From an uncultured Eubacterium sp. (GTDB lineage Bacteria; Bacillota; Clostridia; Lachnospirales; Lachnospiraceae): a stretch of DNA of 25,742 nucleotides. The stretch is from contig CAKRIZ010000033.1 of assembly GCA_934351445.1 (NCBI GenBank), positions 1 through 25,742 on the forward strand, given 5' to 3'. This document shows, piece by piece, positions 14,958 through 23,461 of this stretch. A program made the translations under genes and the position numbers. Within the stretch, counting starts at the first letter, position 1. Each line of letters opens with the position of its first letter. Below the pieces are notes generated by a model. That model searched no databases. It had not been told where the DNA came from and was given only the letters and a program-made list of their open reading frames with translations.

Positions 14958-16643
14958 TTATTTTAATCCCAATTCCTGCAGCACCTGATCCAGTGCCAGT
15001 GAATACTCATCACGGCTATTGATTGCATAGAGTTCCCGTGCCTGCTCCTCAGTCACATTAAACTGATCCTTCAGCTGCTGCGTGGCCTCTGTAATGAGTG
15101 CGTTCATCTGTGTTGTGACACCCCACTCCTCAGCTTCCGGCATATGCAGATCTGCCCTGCCGACCGTACGCACCAGACAATCCAGTGCCAAGTCAAACTT
15201 CCGCACTTCCATCAACGGATAATATGCGTCCAGTTCCTCCTGCACACTGGCCAGCGTCTGCGCACGCTCATACAGCTCCTGATCGCCCTCACCGAGTTTC
15301 ACGCCGGCTAATGCCCCATAGCTGCCAACATAATCCCCACTGTCAAACCTCTCCTGTGCCGTGCGTATGGCATTTCCCTGTGTAATCAGGTGGTTACCGG
15401 TCATAACCAGCGCAAATACCGAGAATGCCATCAGCCAGATCATAATCACCGGCCCACGCGGCAGCGGTTTTTCCTTCGGACCTGCCTCCTTGGGCTTTTT
15501 CGGCTTCTTTTCTTTTTTCGGCTTGGGTTCCTTCGGTTTCTTTTCTTTCTTCGGTTTGGGTTCCTTTTTCTTTTTCTCTTTTTTTGCTTTTTTCCTGCCC
15601 TTTTTACCAGCTTTACCGTCATCTGTCTCAGGCGCCATATCACCGTTCATGGCACGCAGGATCTCCATATTTTCATCAGAGATTCCTTCCAGACTGTCTG
15701 CCTCTGCCACATATTCATTGTCAGGTGTCTCATCGTCATCCTCACCAAACAAAAGATCCATGAGTTTTGCGAAAAATCCATTCTTCTTTTTCTTTTCTTT
15801 GGGCTGCTTCTGAGCCTGCGACTGCTCTACCGCATCTGCAGCATGTGACAGATTTTCCGGTTCTGCACCCAAATCTTCCAGTGAGATTGACTGATCGTCT
15901 GCCTCTAACATCTTGCCAATATCAGACAATGCCTCGTCCTCATCGCCGCCACCGTTTAGCAGCTTCATGATATCATCGTCACTGAGTTCCCCATCGCCAT
16001 CCTCTGGCAGCAGTGTCTCTTCCTGATTGTCATCCGGCAACTGCAAGTCACCCAGACTATCGTCCTTTCCGTCATCTGTAAACAGATCCCCCAGTGCCTC
16101 CATACCCTCCGGCAGCTGGTCAAAATCGTCTCCTGCATGATCCGCCGTATCCTCCGTACCGGCTGCATCATCAATCGGCGCCAGATCTGACAGTTGATCC
16201 ATATTGACGGTATGATCTGATTCCTCTTCCTGCCCATCTGCCTGCATTTCCACAGAATCGAGCGGGTCATGGTCTATCTGCGGTTCTTTCTGGGACTGGC
16301 TCACCAATTGCTCGACCTGATCCATATATGTATCGTCATTGTCTGCACGCTGTGCCTCTTTGGTCTGTTCAAACTCCTGTGCCTCATCCTGCAGTTCTGA
16401 TTCAAATTCTTCTAAAAACCGGTCGGGATCTTCATTATCACGATCCAGTTCATTTTCGAATTCACGCAGGAACTGATTCTCCCTCACACTCTCCAGGGCT
16501 TTCATCGTCTTGGGCGGCAGGTTTTTCCTGGTCATATAAGGATCAGCCGCCTGTTTTTTCTGTTCAAAATCTTCATCAAACTCACTCAGCTTTTTTGTCA
16601 CATTGTTGAGCAGGCTGTCCAGATAATCCTCGTTATTCCGCAA
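14958..16643 (-). CDS. Highly charged single-pass membrane protein of unknown function
   Basis: Not recognised. The best start is a TTG at 16643 with GGAGG (16651-16655) seven bases away, giving RNNEDYLDSLLN after the initiator and 561 aa. ATG codons upstream put the ribosome site inside the coding frame. Residues 1-340 are extremely acidic and probably disordered, with short hydrophobic acidic motifs that look repeated (LSDDDIMKLLNG, LSDIGKMLEAD, ISDENMEILRAMNG). Residues about 344-394 are a Lys/Pro/Glu-rich block with repeated EPKPKKEKKPK units. One transmembrane helix follows (about 398-417), then about 140 outside residues predicted helical, TPR-like in look. The basic block before the helix predicts an inside N-terminus. 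It is first in a probable transcript with hisH, hisF and ung, and follows the cheV terminator. Confidence 0.8.
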   Translation of the reverse strand: MRNNEDYLDSLLNNVTKKLSEFDEDFEQKKQAADPYMTRKNLPPKTMKALESVRENQFLREFENELDRDNEDPDRFLEEFESELQDEAQEFEQTKEAQRADNDDTYMDQVEQLVSQSQKEPQIDHDPLDSVEMQADGQEEESDHTVNMDQLSDLAPIDDAAGTEDTADHAGDDFDQLPEGMEALGDLFTDDGKDDSLGDLQLPDDNQEETLLPEDGDGELSDDDIMKLLNGGGDEDEALSDIGKMLEADDQSISLEDLGAEPENLSHAADAVEQSQAQKQPKEKKKKNGFFAKLMDLLFGEDDDETPDNEYVAEADSLEGISDENMEILRAMNGDMAPETDDGKAGKKGRKKAKKEKKKKEPKPKKEKKPKEPKPKKEKKPKKPKEAGPKEKPLPRGPVIMIWLMAFSVFALVMTGNHLITQGNAIRTAQERFDSGDYVGSYGALAGVKLGEGDQELYERAQTLASVQEELDAYYPLMEVRKFDLALDCLVRTVGRADLHMPEAEEWGVTTQMNALITEATQQLKDQFNVTEEQARELYAINSRDEYSLALDQVLQELGLK

Positions 16644-16715
16644 AAGACTCCCTCCTTTCATCGCTTGTGCCTCTATATGTACCGGCAGCGTCATGATCTG
16701 CCGATGCATTGCACG

Positions 16716-16760
16716 AAAAGTGAGAGTGTCCGAAACACATGCGTTTCGGAACGCTCTCAC
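16716..16760 (-). terminator. Terminator after cheV
   Basis: GTGAGAG (16720-16726) pairs with CTCTCAC (16754-16760), and CCGAAAC pairs with GTTTCGG inside it, with a small internal loop. On the minus strand the hairpin ends in TTTT. On the plus strand CTGTTTTTTC follows. It separates cheV from the 561-aa gene. Confidence 0.75.
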
Positions 16761-16783
16761 CTGTTTTTTCTAAAATACTGTGA

Positions 16784-17692
16784 TTACATATCCGTACGGT
16801 CAATCAGTCGATCAATCGTGTCTACCAGCTGTCCGATCTCAGGCTTGGTCAACTGCGCATCTGCACCGAGCGCCTCGCCTTTTCGCCGCATCTCTTCGTT
16901 GACCAGCGATGAAAAAATAATCAAAGGAATATTTTTCAATTCGCTGTCTGATTTGACCAGTTTGGTCAGGCGGTGTCCATCCATGATCGGCATCTCTATA
17001 TCCGTAATAATACAATGGACATGCTCATCCAATGTACCTTCTTTTTTATATTGCTGCAGCTTATCCCATGCTTCTTTTCCGTTTGGATTGACGTTCAGAT
17101 TCGTGTATCCGGACTTCTTCAGGCAATCCGTGATCAGCTTGCTCAGAAGAGGTGAATCCTCTGCCAGCAGGATCGGTGAATCGCATCTCTGCCGCTCTCC
17201 ACGTGTCTCGATATCACTCACCTTCAGACCGGTATCGGGACTGATATCTGTTACAATTTTCTCGAAATCAAGTATGATCACCAGTTTGTCACCCAGCTTG
17301 ATCACACCGGTGGATACGCCGTCTTCTCCGGCATTGATCGTCGAATCTGGCTCAATAATATCTGCCCATGACACCCTGTGAATGCCGATGACTTCATCTA
17401 CATGGAATGCCAGATCCAGCTTGTTGAAATTCGTAATGATAAACAAACCCTTCTGCTCTCCCTCTATATCGAGTGACAGGCACTTCTTCAGGCTGATAAC
17501 CGTAATCATCGCATCACGCGGCATGAAAATACCCTCTACCTGAGGCTGTGCGTTCGGAATAGGTGTTACCGGCTGGTAAGATAAAATTTCGCGAATCTTC
17601 GCCACATTGATACCATAATGATTATTATTCAATGTGAACTCCAGAACCTCCAATTCATTTGTTCCGTTCTCCAACAAGATATTTGTGTCCAT
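16784..17692 (-). CDS. cheV: Chemotaxis coupling protein CheV (CheW domain plus receiver)
   Basis: 302 aa. The N-terminal CheW-like domain (about 10-150) couples receptors to CheA (LEFTLNNNHYGINVAKIREIL, then VEGIFMPRDAMITVISL). The C-terminal receiver domain (about 172-300) has Asp179, phospho-acceptor Asp231 in IITDIEMP, Ser261 and Lys283, and is thought to tune adaptation by phosphorylation. The start is the ATG with GGGAGGAG eight bases away; an upstream in-frame ATG has no ribosome site. It has its own upstream promoter with a motif shared with the MCP gene and its own terminator, so it is probably monocistronic. No cheA or cheW lies in the window. Confidence 0.93.
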   Translation of the reverse strand: MDTNILLENGTNELEVLEFTLNNNHYGINVAKIREILSYQPVTPIPNAQPQVEGIFMPRDAMITVISLKKCLSLDIEGEQKGLFIITNFNKLDLAFHVDEVIGIHRVSWADIIEPDSTINAGEDGVSTGVIKLGDKLVIILDFEKIVTDISPDTGLKVSDIETRGERQRCDSPILLAEDSPLLSKLITDCLKKSGYTNLNVNPNGKEAWDKLQQYKKEGTLDEHVHCIITDIEMPIMDGHRLTKLVKSDSELKNIPLIIFSSLVNEEMRRKGEALGADAQLTKPEIGQLVDTIDRLIDRTDM

Positions 17693-17746
17693 ATAAATGT
17701 CTCCTCCCAAACCTGCAATGCAAGGCACTACTCATCACTTATGCCC

Positions 17747-17767
17747 ATTGTACCATAAATTGCAGTA
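17747..17767 (-). promoter_or_regulatory. cheV: cheV promoter with TACTGCAAT element
   Basis: On the minus strand TACTGCAAT (17759-17767) is followed by TTATGG and then TACAAT (17747-17752), an extended -10 with no good -35. The MCP promoter has the same TACTGCAAT, TATG and -10 arrangement, with one base less spacing. Confidence 0.5.
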
Positions 17768-17792
17768 TAATTGTACCTATTTTTTCCGTTTT

Positions 17793-18509
17793 TTATAAAA
17801 ATACGACACGGGATGTCTTCTGCTCCGTCTGTACTTCCATCTCCAACTGGTTGATCTGTGTGACTGCATCTTTATTTATCTGGAAAATAATCACTGCATT
17901 TTCCGATGCGCCTGCCTCCAGATCAGCCTCCCATGTAGCCAGATTATCCGGCAGGATCGTAAGTTCTGATGTCGCCTCTACCTCTCCATTGACCTTCACG
18001 CGGAATGTCGGCAGGATGGATAGTATATCGCATTTTTGTGTTTTCTCCGTCAGATTCTGCAAGGTTACATGTAAAACCAGCAGCTGCCTGCCACTCTCCG
18101 GCACAACTGACTCATCATATTGATCCGTAAGTTCCGCCCCTGTGTAGACCGCCTGTATATTTTCCAGTCCGAGTGCTTCGCTCAGTGTCGCAGATGCATC
18201 CTGCTGGGAACTGCTGCCTGCGCCAGTCCCATCCGGAGTCTGTGTATCCGGATGATCCTGTGCTGTCTCATCCGAAGTACCATCCTCAGTCTCATCCTCT
18301 GTCTGGTCATCTGCGGGAATGTACACATACTCATAACCTTCCGGCTGCTCTGTATTATATTTTGCGACGATGTGCGCCGCATAGTTCACTATGATCTCCT
18401 GCTCATTATCCTGCAGTTCGTAGAGCTGTTCGCCGCATCCGTATAATACACCCGTGCAGGCGATCAGCAGCCCGCCCAGGAATATCTTCTTTATCTTCAA
18501 CCGTTCCAT
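17793..18509 (-). CDS. Predicted lipoprotein, DUF4352-like
   Basis: 238 aa. The signal peptide has basic residues MERLKIKK and a lipobox LYGC with Cys25, so it is anchored on the outer face of the membrane. Residues about 67-110 are an acidic, Thr/Ser/Asp-rich linker. The C-terminal part (about 115-238) looks like an immunoglobulin-like DUF4352-type domain, with LLVLHVTLQNLTEKTQ followed by a late beta-rich segment. No catalytic residues are apparent. The ATG follows AGGAGGAAG. It lies 29 bp after the sensor kinase gene and is likely cotranscribed with the two-component pair; it may help it sense the envelope, but that is a guess. Confidence 0.8.
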   Translation of the reverse strand: MERLKIKKIFLGGLLIACTGVLYGCGEQLYELQDNEQEIIVNYAAHIVAKYNTEQPEGYEYVYIPADDQTEDETEDGTSDETAQDHPDTQTPDGTGAGSSSQQDASATLSEALGLENIQAVYTGAELTDQYDESVVPESGRQLLVLHVTLQNLTEKTQKCDILSILPTFRVKVNGEVEATSELTILPDNLATWEADLEAGASENAVIIFQINKDAVTQINQLEMEVQTEQKTSRVVFL

Positions 18510-18538
18510 GGCTTCCTCCTATGTTATTATCTATGGTA

Positions 18539-20080
18539 TCATTCTTTAGCGGTCGACGCAACAGCATTTTTGTCCAATTCGAACCAAAATTCCACTCCAT
18601 CCGGCTGATTGCATACGCCACATGTCCTATGATGGGAATCCATGATGGCTTTCACGATTGACAGGCCGATTCCACTGCCTCCGTATTCCCTCGTGCGCGC
18701 CTTATCCACTTTATAAAATTTATCCCAGATCTGTGTGATATCCTCCTCCGGGATATGGCTTCCTGTGTTGAATACGCTGATCCGCAGCGTATCCTCCCCC
18801 GCTGTATAGAAAATACGGATTCGTTTTTCCCCGGCAGCATAATGCATCGCATTACTCAGATAATTGGTCATAACCTCCTCTATCTGGAACTCATCGCCCC
18901 ATACATACGTCTCCGGTTCATCAAATTCCAGACAGATTCCATCCTGCTGCAGCAACAGGGAATTATTCTCAATGACCCCGCGAATCAGTTCCGTAATATC
19001 AAAACGGTCAATCGTAATCGGATCATTTCCAAACTCCAGATGATTGAGCGTCAGCAGCTTCTGCACCATCCGGTTCATCTTGCCTGCCTCATCCATGATC
19101 ACATCGCAATAAAAGCTACGGCTCTCCGCATCATCATTAATACACTCATTCAGACCTTCCGCATAGCCCTGGATCAGTGCAAGCGGTGTTTTCAATTCAT
19201 GTGATACATTAGACAGGAATTCCTTGCGCATCTCATCGATCTGTTCTTTTTTCTCAATATCACTCTTCAGTTCATTGTTCGCCGTCTTTAATTCACTGAT
19301 CGCACGCTCAAGTGTGGACGACAGACGGTTCATATAGATACCGAGCTGTTCTATCTCGCGGCTATCATTTCTGATCTCATATTTTGCGCTGAAATCCAGT
19401 TCTGACATCTGCCCTGCGATCTGTGTGAGCTGACGGATCGGCCGTGTGATGCGCCTCGTTACCAACAGAACCACAAGCACACTGACGAGCATTCCCCCCA
19501 GCCCTATATATGCCAGGAAACGGTTGGCTATATGCACACTCTCACGGATGCTTTCGAGCGCGGTACGCATCATAACCAGCTTGCCATCCTCTAATGTCCC
19601 CCACAATACCAGATATTCCGATGCCATCCGGTTATCTGTCACCTTGACAATCTTATAATTATAAGTATGCGCCACCTCTTTGCGTCCGTTATCCGTCGCA
19701 TCGCCAAACAGGACATCCATGAACTGGCGGATGAGATTCAGGCTGTCGTTAGACGTAGAACGCACAGCCGTACCATCCGAAGTCACGACAAGGATCTCAA
19801 TATTTCCGTTTGCGCTGATGCGGTCAAACTGTACATCAAATTCGTCATCGCTCAGTTTGCCATTTTTTGCGGCACGGTTGATCTCGTCATACCCACTCTC
19901 AAGCTGTGCGGCTTTCATCGTTCTATAATACTGCTCTAAAAATGTCGTATTTAAAAACCAGCACAACAGTACTGTGCCGGCCACAAGTGCGATGATCACC
20001 ATCCCAATCTGTGTTGTGATCGATCGTTTATAAGGATGTTCCCTCTGCCGTTTCATACATTGCTTCATATGCCATACCAT
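18539..20080 (-). CDS. Sensor histidine kinase, OmpR-partner class
   Basis: 513 aa. Transmembrane helices lie near 24-44 and 186-208 and enclose an outside sensor of about 140 residues. HAMP follows (about 209-262), then a coiled linker and the HisKA motif SNVSHELKTPL with phosphoryl His294. N-box Asn410 (NYLSNAMHY), G1 as VFNTG (436-440) where Asn replaces the usual Asp, as in VanS/YkoH-like kinases, and G2 GGSGIGLSI (467-475). It follows the response regulator with a 3-bp gap. The signal is unknown. Nearby ATG codons 4 and 8 residues in are alternative starts. Confidence 0.93.
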   Translation of the reverse strand: MVWHMKQCMKRQREHPYKRSITTQIGMVIIALVAGTVLLCWFLNTTFLEQYYRTMKAAQLESGYDEINRAAKNGKLSDDEFDVQFDRISANGNIEILVVTSDGTAVRSTSNDSLNLIRQFMDVLFGDATDNGRKEVAHTYNYKIVKVTDNRMASEYLVLWGTLEDGKLVMMRTALESIRESVHIANRFLAYIGLGGMLVSVLVVLLVTRRITRPIRQLTQIAGQMSELDFSAKYEIRNDSREIEQLGIYMNRLSSTLERAISELKTANNELKSDIEKKEQIDEMRKEFLSNVSHELKTPLALIQGYAEGLNECINDDAESRSFYCDVIMDEAGKMNRMVQKLLTLNHLEFGNDPITIDRFDITELIRGVIENNSLLLQQDGICLEFDEPETYVWGDEFQIEEVMTNYLSNAMHYAAGEKRIRIFYTAGEDTLRISVFNTGSHIPEEDITQIWDKFYKVDKARTREYGGSGIGLSIVKAIMDSHHRTCGVCNQPDGVEFWFELDKNAVASTAKE

Positions 20081-20083
20081 GCC

Positions 20084-20767
20084 CTACTCGTTTACTTCGA
20101 ACTTATATCCCATTCCCCAGATCGTCTTGATGTAGTCTCCATGGCTGCCCATCTTGCTCCTGAGTTTTTTCACATGTGTATCAATCGTCCTGGCATCCCC
20201 GAAATAATCATAATTCCACACACTGTTCAATATTTTTTCACGCGAAAGCGCGATTCCTGCATTTTCCATAAAATAAGTGAGCAGTTCAAATTCCTTATAG
20301 CTTAGCTCCACCGGTTTGCCGTCAATCGTAACAATACGTGCCGACTGGTCAATCGTGATCGCCCCAGCCGTGAGCGTCTGCGCTTCATCCGTCTGATTCG
20401 TGCGGCGCAGGATAGCTTCCACACGTGCGACAAGTATCTTGGGGCTGAACGGCTTGGATATGTACTCATCCACACCCAGTTCAAATCCATTCAGTTCATC
20501 ATTTTCTCCACCTTTCGCTGTCAGCATAATAATAGGAACCTTCGAATGTTCACGGATCTCCCGGCACACTTCAAACCCATTCATCTTTGGCATCATAACG
20601 TCCAGAATGATAAGTGAAATCTCTTTATCCGCATAAAATTTGTCTAAAGCCTCCTCGCCGTCGCCTGCTTCCACCACGTCATAGCCCTTTTTTACGAGGA
20701 AATCCCGCACCAGCTTGCGCATACGGCTCTCATCATCCACCACCAGTATCTTAATCGTTGTTTCCAT
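20084..20767 (-). CDS. OmpR/PhoB-family response regulator
   Basis: 227 aa. The receiver has Asp11-Asp12, phospho-acceptor Asp56 (IILDVMMP), Thr83 and Lys105. The C-terminal winged helix (about 130-226) includes LSYKEFELLTYFMENAG and RTIDTHVKKLRSKMG, typical of DNA-binding OmpR proteins. The start follows AAGGGATG and overlaps the end of the upstream 186-aa gene by 17 bp, so translation is coupled. It is partner to the kinase downstream. Targets are unknown. Confidence 0.94.
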   Translation of the reverse strand: METTIKILVVDDESRMRKLVRDFLVKKGYDVVEAGDGEEALDKFYADKEISLIILDVMMPKMNGFEVCREIREHSKVPIIMLTAKGGENDELNGFELGVDEYISKPFSPKILVARVEAILRRTNQTDEAQTLTAGAITIDQSARIVTIDGKPVELSYKEFELLTYFMENAGIALSREKILNSVWNYDYFGDARTIDTHVKKLRSKMGSHGDYIKTIWGMGYKFEVNE

Positions 20768-21311
20768 CTATCATCCCTTCTTTCTCGCGGATCGCATTCT
20801 CGCGCTCATCCAATTGCTGCTCCCATGCAGAATATTTATCAATCAGCTTGTTTTCATAGTTAAGTATCGTCGGGCTGTTACTGCTCGCCGCGATCGCAAA
20901 CATCACCACGATAACCGCAGCCGCAACACAGTTGACCACAACCGAGAGCCGGAGCGCCCGCCGGTTCTTTTCATTCTGCTCACGCAAGGCTTTCGTAGTA
21001 CCTGATGCATCCAGGACACGAACGGTGTCACCGATCGGTATCGGCGGTATCTGACCGTTATCGATCTGTGGCATGGTATACAGATAATCCTGCAGTTCAC
21101 GTAAATATGCCCGTCCGACCGCCGTCTGAAACATCTGCTGCCCAATCATCTTCTGATAGATCTGCAATACCTGTCCAGGCTGCTCCAGATTCATATGTGC
21201 CTTCATATAACGCACACCATCCAGCTCCTTTTTCGCCTCTGCCAGCACATCTTCTGATTCAAAAGAAAATCCATCTACCACACATTCCTGCTTCATATCC
21301 CACCCACTCAT
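20751..21311 (-). CDS. Small single-pass membrane protein of unknown function
   Basis: 186 aa, not recognised. Residues 1-120 are cytoplasmic and mostly helical, one transmembrane helix spans about 121-142, and the last 45 residues are charged (YSAWEQQLDERENAIREKEG) and probably coiled coil. No signal peptide or enzyme motif is seen. The start is uncertain: neither this ATG nor one five codons later has a clear ribosome site. It is the first gene of an operon with the response regulator, kinase and lipoprotein, overlapping the regulator by 17 bp. It may be an accessory or regulatory membrane partner of the two-component system, but this rests on position only. Confidence 0.75.
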   Translation of the reverse strand: MSGWDMKQECVVDGFSFESEDVLAEAKKELDGVRYMKAHMNLEQPGQVLQIYQKMIGQQMFQTAVGRAYLRELQDYLYTMPQIDNGQIPPIPIGDTVRVLDASGTTKALREQNEKNRRALRLSVVVNCVAAAVIVVMFAIAASSNSPTILNYENKLIDKYSAWEQQLDERENAIREKEGMIDGNND

Positions 21312-21349
21312 TCTTCGTTTCTAGCGTCTGAAACCGCGTTCTCTCTGCA

Positions 21350-21397
21350 AACTGTTCCAAACAGTTATTATTATCGTACATTTTACCTGAATTGCAA
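21350..21397 (-). promoter_or_regulatory. Promoter of the two-component operon with inverted repeat at the start site
   Basis: On the minus strand a TTGCAA -35 box (21392-21397) and a GATAAT -10 box (21370-21375) have a 16-bp spacer. Just downstream, around the predicted start site, AACTGTT (21350-21356) and AACAGTT (21360-21366) form a 7-3-7 inverted repeat that could be an operator or a leader hairpin. It also resembles the stem of the hairpin repeat at 5611 and 25652. Confidence 0.45.
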
Positions 21398-21439
21398 GTA
21401 AAAACTATGCTTTTCACACAAAAAACATATTCCATTTTG

Positions 21440-21459
21440 TACTGCAATTATGATATAAT
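21440..21459 (+). promoter_or_regulatory. MCP gene promoter with TACTGCAAT element
   Basis: TATAAT (21454-21459) is preceded by TGA, a perfect extended -10. TACTGCAAT (21440-21448) lies just upstream and is shared with the cheV promoter. No good -35 box is seen at 17 bp. Confidence 0.55.
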
Positions 21460-21507
21460 TAATTCCAATATGTAGTTCTTTTCATACATTACTATCAGGA
21501 GGCAGCT

Positions 21508-23367
21508 ATGAGCAAGCTAAAACACATATCTCTTTCAAAAAAAGAGAAAACTGCAAAGAACAAAAAGACAGTCAGCGAAGCTGCAACACAGCCGATTCAG
21601 GCAGCCGGAAAAAAGCAGACAAAAGCGAAAGGGATTCGAAACATGGCAAGCAGCATCAAGGTCAAGATTCTCATTCCACTCCTTGCATTGACACTAGTGA
21701 TCATCGCTTCAGGTTTCATCAATCTCCAAAGCATGCACAAAATGCAATCCAGCATCACCCAGTTGACGCATTCCAGTCTGCCGACGCAGAGTGCACTGCA
21801 GACAGCGATCGCAGATTTCAGTGATCTGCAGCGCCTGATCTACGCACATTGTCTCTCGGAAGATAAATCCTATATGGAAAAATGCCAGTCGCAGGCCGAA
21901 GAATTGTTTACCGAGATTGAAAATGCGCTCGCAACCTACGAAGCAGGTGTCCGTTCCGACGAAGACAAAGCTCTGATTGCTGATTTTCGTAAAAACTACG
22001 AGATGTATACCTATACATTCCAGACAGCCGAGCAGCTCAGCTACAGCATGATGAAAAAGCTGGCACAGTCCTATGTTCCGAATCTGATGCAGCACGGTGC
22101 CGACACCATGCAGGAGCAGTTAAAATCCATGCAGGCAAATATCCAGTCCATGATCGACGAGGAAATCGCCGCACAGCACGCAAGCTATGAGCGCGCAGTC
22201 ATCGTTACCGTCGCTTCTACGATCGTGGGTATTGTCATCGCTATACTGGCACTGCTGCTCATCAACATAAGAGTCGTCCGCCCGATCAAGAAAACGACCC
22301 AGAGTCTAGACAAGATCGTATCCGATATCCAGGATGGCAATGGCGACCTGACCGTGAGAGTCACCGTCAGATCAAAAGACGAACTCGGACGTCTCGCAGC
22401 CGGTATCAATGTATTTATCGAAACCCTGCAGAACATCATGTCACAGATCTCAGCCAATGCTGACCATCTCGGCAACGTAGTCAATACCGTATACGGCAGT
22501 GTAGGTACTGCCAGCGGCAACGCTTCCGATATTTCTTCTCTTCTGGAAGAATTGTCAGCCACGATGGAAGAGATCTCCTCTACCACAATGAACGTGAATG
22601 ACGAGGTAGCAGATGTCGGTTCGCAGGTATCCGGCATTGCCGAGGACACAGGCTCGATGAACAATTATGCGGGCGAGATGGAATCACGTGCACAAGAATT
22701 AGAGGAGGTCGCACAGCAGCGCAAGGACAGCACCGTTGACATCATCGGCGGTATCATTTCCGCGCTTGAGCAGGCAATCGCAGACAGCAAGAGTGTATCA
22801 AAGGTCAACGATCTGACCGATGAGATTCTGAATGTATCAAGCCAGACAAACCTTCTGGCATTAAATGCATCGATCGAAGCAGCCCGGGCAGGCGAGGCCG
22901 GCAGAGGCTTTGCGGTAGTTGCAAATGAGATCCGCACACTGGCCGATTCCACCAGACAGACTGCCGGAAACATCCAGGAAATCAACCTGATGGTTGTACA
23001 TGCCGTAGATGCCCTCGTTGATAATGCACACGCGATTGTAAACTATGTAAACGAGACGATCCTTCCGGATTATGATATGTTTGTAAAGACCGGAAAGCAG
23101 TATCGTGATGATGCAAGCTACATCAACAACACCATGAATACTTTCCAGGAGCGTACCAATCATCTGCTTGAGATCATGCAGCAGATCTCTGAAGCGGTCG
23201 CCGGTATCACAAAGGCGATCGAGGAAAGTGCCCTTGGCGTTACCAATGCAACCCAGAATACTTCAACGCTCGTAAGCAATATTGAGATCGTAAATCAGGA
23301 AATGGATACAAACCAGCGTATCAGTCTCCAGTTAAAGCAGGAGGCAGACCGTTTTACCAGCCTGTAA
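21508..23367 (+). CDS. Methyl-accepting chemotaxis protein
   Basis: 619 aa receptor. Transmembrane helices lie near 52-72 and 230-253 and enclose an outside helical sensor of about 155 residues of four-helix-bundle type. HAMP follows (about 254-308), then the cytoplasmic signalling coiled coil with its conserved hairpin tip at about 443-480 ([20 protein letters not shown]). An unusual feature is a Lys-rich cytoplasmic tail of about 50 residues before the first helix. The C-terminus has no CheR/CheB-binding pentapeptide. The start follows AGGAGG with 5-bp spacing. Ligand unknown. It is divergent from the two-component operon and is monocistronic, ending in a strong terminator. Confidence 0.93.
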   Translation: MSKLKHISLSKKEKTAKNKKTVSEAATQPIQAAGKKQTKAKGIRNMASSIKVKILIPLLALTLVIIASGFINLQSMHKMQSSITQLTHSSLPTQSALQTAIADFSDLQRLIYAHCLSEDKSYMEKCQSQAEELFTEIENALATYEAGVRSDEDKALIADFRKNYEMYTYTFQTAEQLSYSMMKKLAQSYVPNLMQHGADTMQEQLKSMQANIQSMIDEEIAAQHASYERAVIVTVASTIVGIVIAILALLLINIRVVRPIKKTTQSLDKIVSDIQDGNGDLTVRVTVRSKDELGRLAAGINVFIETLQNIMSQISANADHLGNVVNTVYGSVGTASGNASDISSLLEELSATMEEISSTTMNVNDEVADVGSQVSGIAEDTGSMNNYAGEMESRAQELEEVAQQRKDSTVDIIGGIISALEQAIADSKSVSKVNDLTDEILNVSSQTNLLALNASIEAARAGEAGRGFAVVANEIRTLADSTRQTAGNIQEINLMVVHAVDALVDNAHAIVNYVNETILPDYDMFVKTGKQYRDDASYINNTMNTFQERTNHLLEIMQQISEAVAGITKAIEESALGVTNATQNTSTLVSNIEIVNQEMDTNQRISLQLKQEADRFTSL

Positions 23368-23386
23368 TAAATAAACACACTCATGC

Positions 23387-23435
23387 AAAAGGGGATGTGA
23401 AAAAACTCGATTGAGTTTTTTCACATCCCCTTTTT
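23387..23435. terminator. Strong bidirectional terminator
   Basis: A perfect 22-bp stem (23387-23408 with 23413-23434) with loop GATT, A-rich on one side and T-rich on the other. It serves the MCP gene on the plus strand and the 7TM sensor gene on the minus strand, 19 and 27 bp after their stop codons. Confidence 0.9.
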
Positions 23436-23461
23436 ATTCTACAGATGTTTCATCATCCGGA

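Noticed and set aside
16643..16760. Longer N-terminus for the 561-aa membrane protein, starting at ATG 16760 or 16661
   Set aside because: The first would start in the cheV terminator; the second would translate the GGAGG ribosome site itself. The TTG with ideal spacing explains the sequence better.
21430..21460. SigD/FliA-type promoter for the chemotaxis receptor
   Set aside because: Neither a TAAA -35 nor a GCCGATA -10 is present; an extended sigma-A -10 fits instead.
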